Shown here piece by piece: positions 59,552-64,000 of a stretch of DNA of 64,000 nt. Under the pieces are notes generated by a model that ran no database searches, was not told the DNA's origin, and saw only the letters and a list, made by a program, of their open reading frames with translations. The stretch lies in contig CANNZV010001042.1 in NCBI GenBank assembly GCA_947561585.1, forward strand, positions 62,001 through 126,000, written 5' to 3'. The translations under genes were made by a program, and so were the position numbers. The stretch comes from Caprella mutica (Eukaryota > Arthropoda > Malacostraca > Amphipoda > Caprellidae). Each line of letters starts with the position of its first letter. Position 1 is the stretch's first letter.

Positions 59552-62500
59552 ATGGCTAAGAAAACTAGTTCCGGTAATAATACAGCTTTGAAGTATTTTG
59601 GAGGTGCTGCATTGTTTTTTGGTGTGATAACCGTGATAACGCTATCAGTGAATATTGCCTCGGAATATTGCCTAGTGAATATAAGAAATAATCATGCAAT
59701 ATTACCAATGGTAATTAATACATGGGCATTCACTAATGCTACTGAAAAAGGTAGGAAACTTATTTAAATTGATCACAGGGTAGTACAGAAACGATTTATA
59801 TTACAATTTCAAGGTTCAGCTACCTTCTTAAATATTCTCGATATACTTCAAAATATATTTAGTATTGTTAATCCTTTAAATTTTCTATGATTAGCAAAGG
59901 TAAAGAAAATATTTGATGGGTAACTGCATAGAAACGATGAAAATTTGAATTAGTAAAGAATAAATTAGTTAACGCGTTCAAAGATTTTAGTGATGATGAA
60001 TATATTAATGTTAACTTTACCTATAGATTTAGAAATTGGTAAAATGTAGATTTTAACTCAGTGTCCAGAATTAATTAAACATTTAATGACTGTTGCCTGT
60101 TGGAATGCAGTTTTGGGTCTTGGGAGAATGTGGGATTATTTATCCGATGTTGATAACAACATTAATTTATGTAATTGAAATTGATTTGTGAAAATAGAAA
60201 TAGGATCTTTCCCATTTGATGACCCCCACCAAATTCAATTTTAATTATTTTTCTCTTATGTACTTTTGTCCATAGAATCCGAAAATCATAACAGTTTTTT
60301 GTACAAAGTAAAACTTTTTGAGATATGAGGGTTTGAAGTTATTTATTTCCTATGTATTACTGAAGGATTGAGAAATTTGAAAAACTCGTGCTCTCACGCT
60401 TTTTGGCCAATTTTGGTCAAAGATAGCCGCTATGTAGTTTGTCCTATCCGCTATTTTGTTGTACTGCACACTTCATGATTTATTAATGACCTGGCAGGGG
60501 GTATGGGAGAGGTGGACACGCCCCCATTACATATATGTATATCAGTATTGAAGTAATAAATGGAATATGTATATATATGTATTTATGGTTGGGCCATATG
60601 TATATATACCCCTCTGCCAGGTCATTAATCAATCATGAAGTGTGCAGTACAACAAACTAGCGGATACAATAAACTACATTACAATTCCATGTAAAAAATC
60701 CATAATGTTTGAGTTATTTCAATGAAAACCCGAGTTTTTTCAAAGTTCTCAATCCTTCAGTAATACATAGGAAATAAATAACTCTAAAATCTCATATCTC
60801 AAAAAGTATTACTTTATACAAAAAACGGTTTTGATTTGCGGATTCTATGGACAAAAATACATGAGAAAAAATTAATTTGAAATAAATCCAAGAATTATAA
60901 GAAAAAAGTAGTTGTTTCCACGGTTCCTTTTTATATCAGTTCAAATACAGACTTATACAACGGTTAGGTTCACATTTTCTACCATGTTAAGATAGGTTAT
61001 TTTAACTTTTTAACTACTTAGTTATTTCATTTGGCAACCATGACACCTATATAACATCAAATATATTGTATATGTATGAATGTATATACGGGAGGGGGGC
61101 CGCTTTCCACCACCGATCGACACCCCCCCCCCCTCTCTGCCAGGTCATTTAACAATCATGAACTGTGCAGTACTACAAACTAGTTGATACAACAAACTAT
61201 ATAAACGGTTTCATGTCACATAAATAAATATAAAAGACGAAAAGTTCTTTCTATGTATATAGCGTAAATAAGTTCCGGACTAATGTTATTCCTACCTTAC
61301 ACGTAATCGTGCTATACCTCGAAAACCAAGCGTTTGTACAACCAGTGGAATGAATGAAATTCGTCTTAAAATGACTCCTTTTATATATTTATACCTATAT
61401 TGAAAGTCAAAGGCGGACCTAAAGAACAAAAAATTCCCACTACATTTCTAATACAGCAACACAGTCTTGGTGACACGAAGCTAGTTTACTCTCTGCTAGC
61501 TGGCGAGTGTACAAGCTGGCGAGTAAGCGAGATTGTAAACGTACTCGCCTAGAAGCCAACTAGACAGCGAGTGGAAATATCTCTTTCAATACTAAGAAAA
61601 AGTTACTCGCTGCTAAATTACTAGTAACTATGATGACACTGGGCGAGTTAACAGTTACTCGCTGCTAGTTTACTAGTAACTATGATGACACTGGGCGAGT
61701 TAACAGTTACTCTCGCTGCTAGTTTACTAGTAACTATGATGACACTGGGCGAGTTAACAGTTACTCTCGCTGCTAGTTTACTAGTAACTATGATGACACT
61801 GGGCGAGTTAACAGTTACTCTCTGCTAGTTTACTAGTAACTATGATGACACTGGGCGAGTTAACAGTTACTCTCGCTGCTAGTTTACTAGTAACTATGAT
61901 GACACTGGGCGAGTTAACAGTTACTCTCGCTGCTAGTTTACTAGTAACTATGATGACACTGGGCGAGTTAACAGTTACTCGCTGCTAGTTTACTAGTAAC
62001 TATGATGACACTGGGCGAGTTAACAGTTACTCTCGCTGCTAGTTTACTAGTAACTATGATGACACTGGGCGAGTTAACAGTTACTCTCGCTGCTAGTTTA
62101 CTAGTAACTATGATGACACTGGGCGAGTTAACAGTTACTCTCTGCTAGTTTACTAGTAACTATGATGACACTGGGCGAGTTAACAGTTACTCGCTGCTAG
62201 TTTACTAGTAACTATGATGACACTGGGCGAGTTAACAGTTACTCGCTGCTAGTTAACTAGTAACTATGATGACACTGGGCGAGTTAACAAATACTCGCTG
62301 CTAGTTTACTAGTAACTATGATGACACTGGGCGAGTTAACAGTTACTCGATGCTAGTTTACTAGTAACTATGATGACGCAAACCAACTCGCCAGAAAAGT
62401 TTCGCGTTTTAGTAAATTCGCCAGTTTGTGCGATTATGTCATATTTCACTCGGGGCGTTTTTCAACAAAAAGAAGCATGAAAAACGCACAATCTAAGTGT

Positions 62501-63243
62501 ACCTACAAAACAATACGTTTATTCAGTCGTAGCGTTTTTTCAAGCACCATTTTCTTTGGTGCGGCATGAGAAAACAGCCCTTGTGAAAGGCCTTTAAACT
62601 AGCACCGTGTCATCAAGGCTTTATCCATTACAGTTTTTGAGTCCCGTTTACACGCTATGATAAATTGGAGCAATTTAATGAACACAGATATCGTGACAAT
62701 TTATCGGCTGATTGAGACAGTGTTTACACGCAACGATTTTCTACTTCATTATTTGTATGCTAGCTGTCATGAAGAAACATTATGGCAGTCTGCACTGGAA
62801 TGTGTTCAGCATTATATATTGAGCTAAATTGTCACGATTTATTGGAACCCTGTTCACACGTTCCAATTTGTCGTTACGATTCGTAGAAATTTGAGCCTGC
62901 TAGCACCAATCACACAACCCAACTCCAATAAATCGCTACGATTTCCTGTTTACACGTAATGATAAATTACAACAATCTCTTCATTACGATAAATCGCTTC
63001 AATTTATCGTAGCGTGTGAACGGCCCTTAAAACTGTTCTCTTTCTCAATACGTTCAGTAATTGCAGTAGCAACTCTTCTTCTTCCTCAGCGTGGTCGGTT
63101 ATCAAAGATAGCTCCGACGTATTGGAGGCTGTTGAAGAAGGCTGTTCCGAGTGCGAGAGGTTGCAGTGTGACGGCACAGTGGGTTACGGAGGTAGTCCCG
63201 ATGAGAACGGGGAGACAACCCTCGATGCTATGATCATGGATGG
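59552..63243 (+). CDS. AGA: Aspartylglucosaminidase, first two exons (continues beyond the window)
   Basis: Lysosomal N-terminal-nucleophile hydrolase that cleaves the GlcNAc-Asn bond of glycoproteins (family knowledge). Exon 1 59552-59750, exon 2 63090-63243; the phase 1 junction gives Ala in TEKAWSVI. The start is the first ATG in frame; residues 12-35 ([20 protein letters not shown]) form a signal peptide or anchor. Then [38 protein letters not shown] and [19 protein letters not shown], all closely matching human AGA (VNTWPFKNATEAAW; VESGCAMCEREQCDGSVG). The N-terminal leader before LPMV is longer than in human. The autoprocessing Thr lies beyond the window. Donor after exon 2 is GTATGT at 63244. 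Confidence 0.93.
60235..60880. mobile_element. Large foldback element (AGA intron 1)
   Basis: Two arms of roughly 250 bases: ATTTCCTATGTATTACTGAA with its inverse TTCAGTAATACATAGGAAAT, ATATCTCAAAAAGTATTACT opposite AGTAAAACTTTTTGAGATAT, and inner CTGCCAGGTCATTAAT blocks. A half copy is at 61130-61200. No coding sequence. Confidence 0.85.
61590..62380. repeat. 52/54-base minisatellite, about 15 copies (AGA intron 1)
   Basis: Units of GCTGCTAGTTTACTAGTAAC, TATGATGACACTGGGCGAGT and TAACAGTTACTC. Units differ by TCGC/CTCTCGC two-base insertions, giving two alternating lengths. Flanks carry scattered GGCGAG words. Confidence 0.92.
62632..63032. mobile_element. Foldback MITE family M12, just upstream of AGA exon 2
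   Basis: CGTTTACACGCTATGATAAA and TTTATCGTAGCGTGTGAACG are inverse ends; further CGATTTATTGGAACC and TTTACACG words lie inside. The element ends about 55 bases before the exon 2 acceptor. Confidence 0.8.
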
Positions 63244-63304
63244 GTATGTTAATAATTTGGAACTTAACTATTGGATTATCCAACTGTTTATTATGATAAT
63301 AAGA

Positions 63305-63340
63305 ATTAGGGTCATACAGGTAAATTGCAGCCCTCTAACT
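63305..63340. mobile_element. Solo end of foldback family M8 after AGA exon 2
   Basis: AGGGTCATACAGGTAAATTG then CAGCCC, matching the terminus of 58637-58877. Confidence 0.55.
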
Positions 63341-63449
63341 GCATAAAATTTGGTTCAGTATATACTTTATTATTTGCTTTTAAAGATCCTCTCCAGGCTA
63401 CGGTAAGAAAATGAGTTTATAACATAATATTATAGAACTAAGGTCTACG

Positions 63450-64000
63450 ATCATTATTCTGCAAACCGCATACAATTCGGTTCAGTATATATTTTATAAT
63501 ATGTTTTTAAAGTTTTTTAATACTCTGTGAGCAACAATTGAGCGAATCACTAATCTGATGCTCAAGAAGAAGATTGTACACTCTTTGTTTTGATTACAAA
63601 TTTGAATTTGATAAAAAAATAATGCGTTTTCAGCCTTTATTTTAGATATTAATTGTTTCCTAAAGTATATAAACGTTTCTATTATAAGTTCATTCAATTT
63701 TATACTTTTACACGAATAATAAATGGATTTATTAAACCTAATACCTAGTTAACAATCAAAACAAATGGTGTACATTCTTTTTCTTCAGGCTGAAAATTTC
63801 TTAAATAAGTAAGTCGGAAGTAAAATAGGTTTTGTAGAGTTTTGATTATAAAAATCTTTAAAAGCATATAAAATTAAAATATTCTACCAATTTCGATGCT
63901 GTTTGCAGCAAAATGATAAGAAACATTAGCCTCGTTGAATTAGGCAATAAAAATATTTGCTTGAAGGGGACTTTTAAAGTTTTTAATACTCTGTGAGCAA
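63450..64000. repeat. Interspersed repeat R2, copy 2 (runs off the window)
   Basis: Matches 14385-14905 through GATAAGAAACATTAGCCTCG. At 63970 the sequence TTTAAAGTTTTTAATACTCT recurs, already seen at 63509, suggesting a tandem or nested second copy beyond the edge. Confidence 0.8.

Noticed and set aside
1..64000. CRISPR array, rRNA, tRNA, prokaryotic operon
   Set aside because: Repeats are directly tandem without unique spacers, the genes have spliceosomal introns, and no RNA gene signatures were recognised by eye.

Overview
The window is nuclear DNA from an invertebrate-grade metazoan. Genes are split by GT-AG introns, proteins are animal-type (Golgi, glycosaminoglycan, lysosomal and mitochondrial enzymes), and the non-coding DNA is AT-rich, packed with foldback (inverted-repeat) transposons and minisatellites. 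A sponge or cnidarian is plausible but I cannot name the species. No rRNA, tRNA or CRISPR array was recognised. Roughly a third of the window is tandem repeat.

Five protein genes can be built exon by exon with consistent splice phases. (1) <1-11848, +: 3' part of a GCC2-like Golgi golgin, a very long coiled coil ending in a GRIP domain. (2) 18932-13344, -: a uronyl/heparan 2-O-sulfotransferase (UST/HS2ST family), convergent with GCC2 and lacking its N-terminal exon(s). (3) 33183-51503, +: an unrecognised four-transmembrane protein of 494 residues with a long cytoplasmic tail and a C-terminal PDZ ligand. (4) 59144-52692, -: complete SUGCT, a mitochondrial class III CoA-transferase. (5) 59552->63243, +: the start of AGA, the lysosomal aspartylglucosaminidase, divergent from SUGCT across a 407-base shared promoter. 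Between 19 and 33 kb there is no confident gene, only satellites, foldback elements and a broken non-LTR retrotransposon.

The most striking signal is how minisatellites relate to splice sites. In UST, a 31-base array repeats the exon end plus its splice donor about 15 more times. In the four-TM gene, a 48-base array repeats the acceptor plus the first exon bases, giving six consecutive acceptors. Two other arrays, an 8.8-kb 17-base array before exon 8 of the four-TM gene and a 20-base array before the last GCC2 exon, contain no AG dinucleotide on the sense strand and repeat branchpoint-like motifs right up to a true acceptor. Two further arrays grow from the ends of a foldback transposon family. 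Together these suggest a genome in which tandem amplification repeatedly captures, or is tolerated next to, splicing signals and transposon termini.
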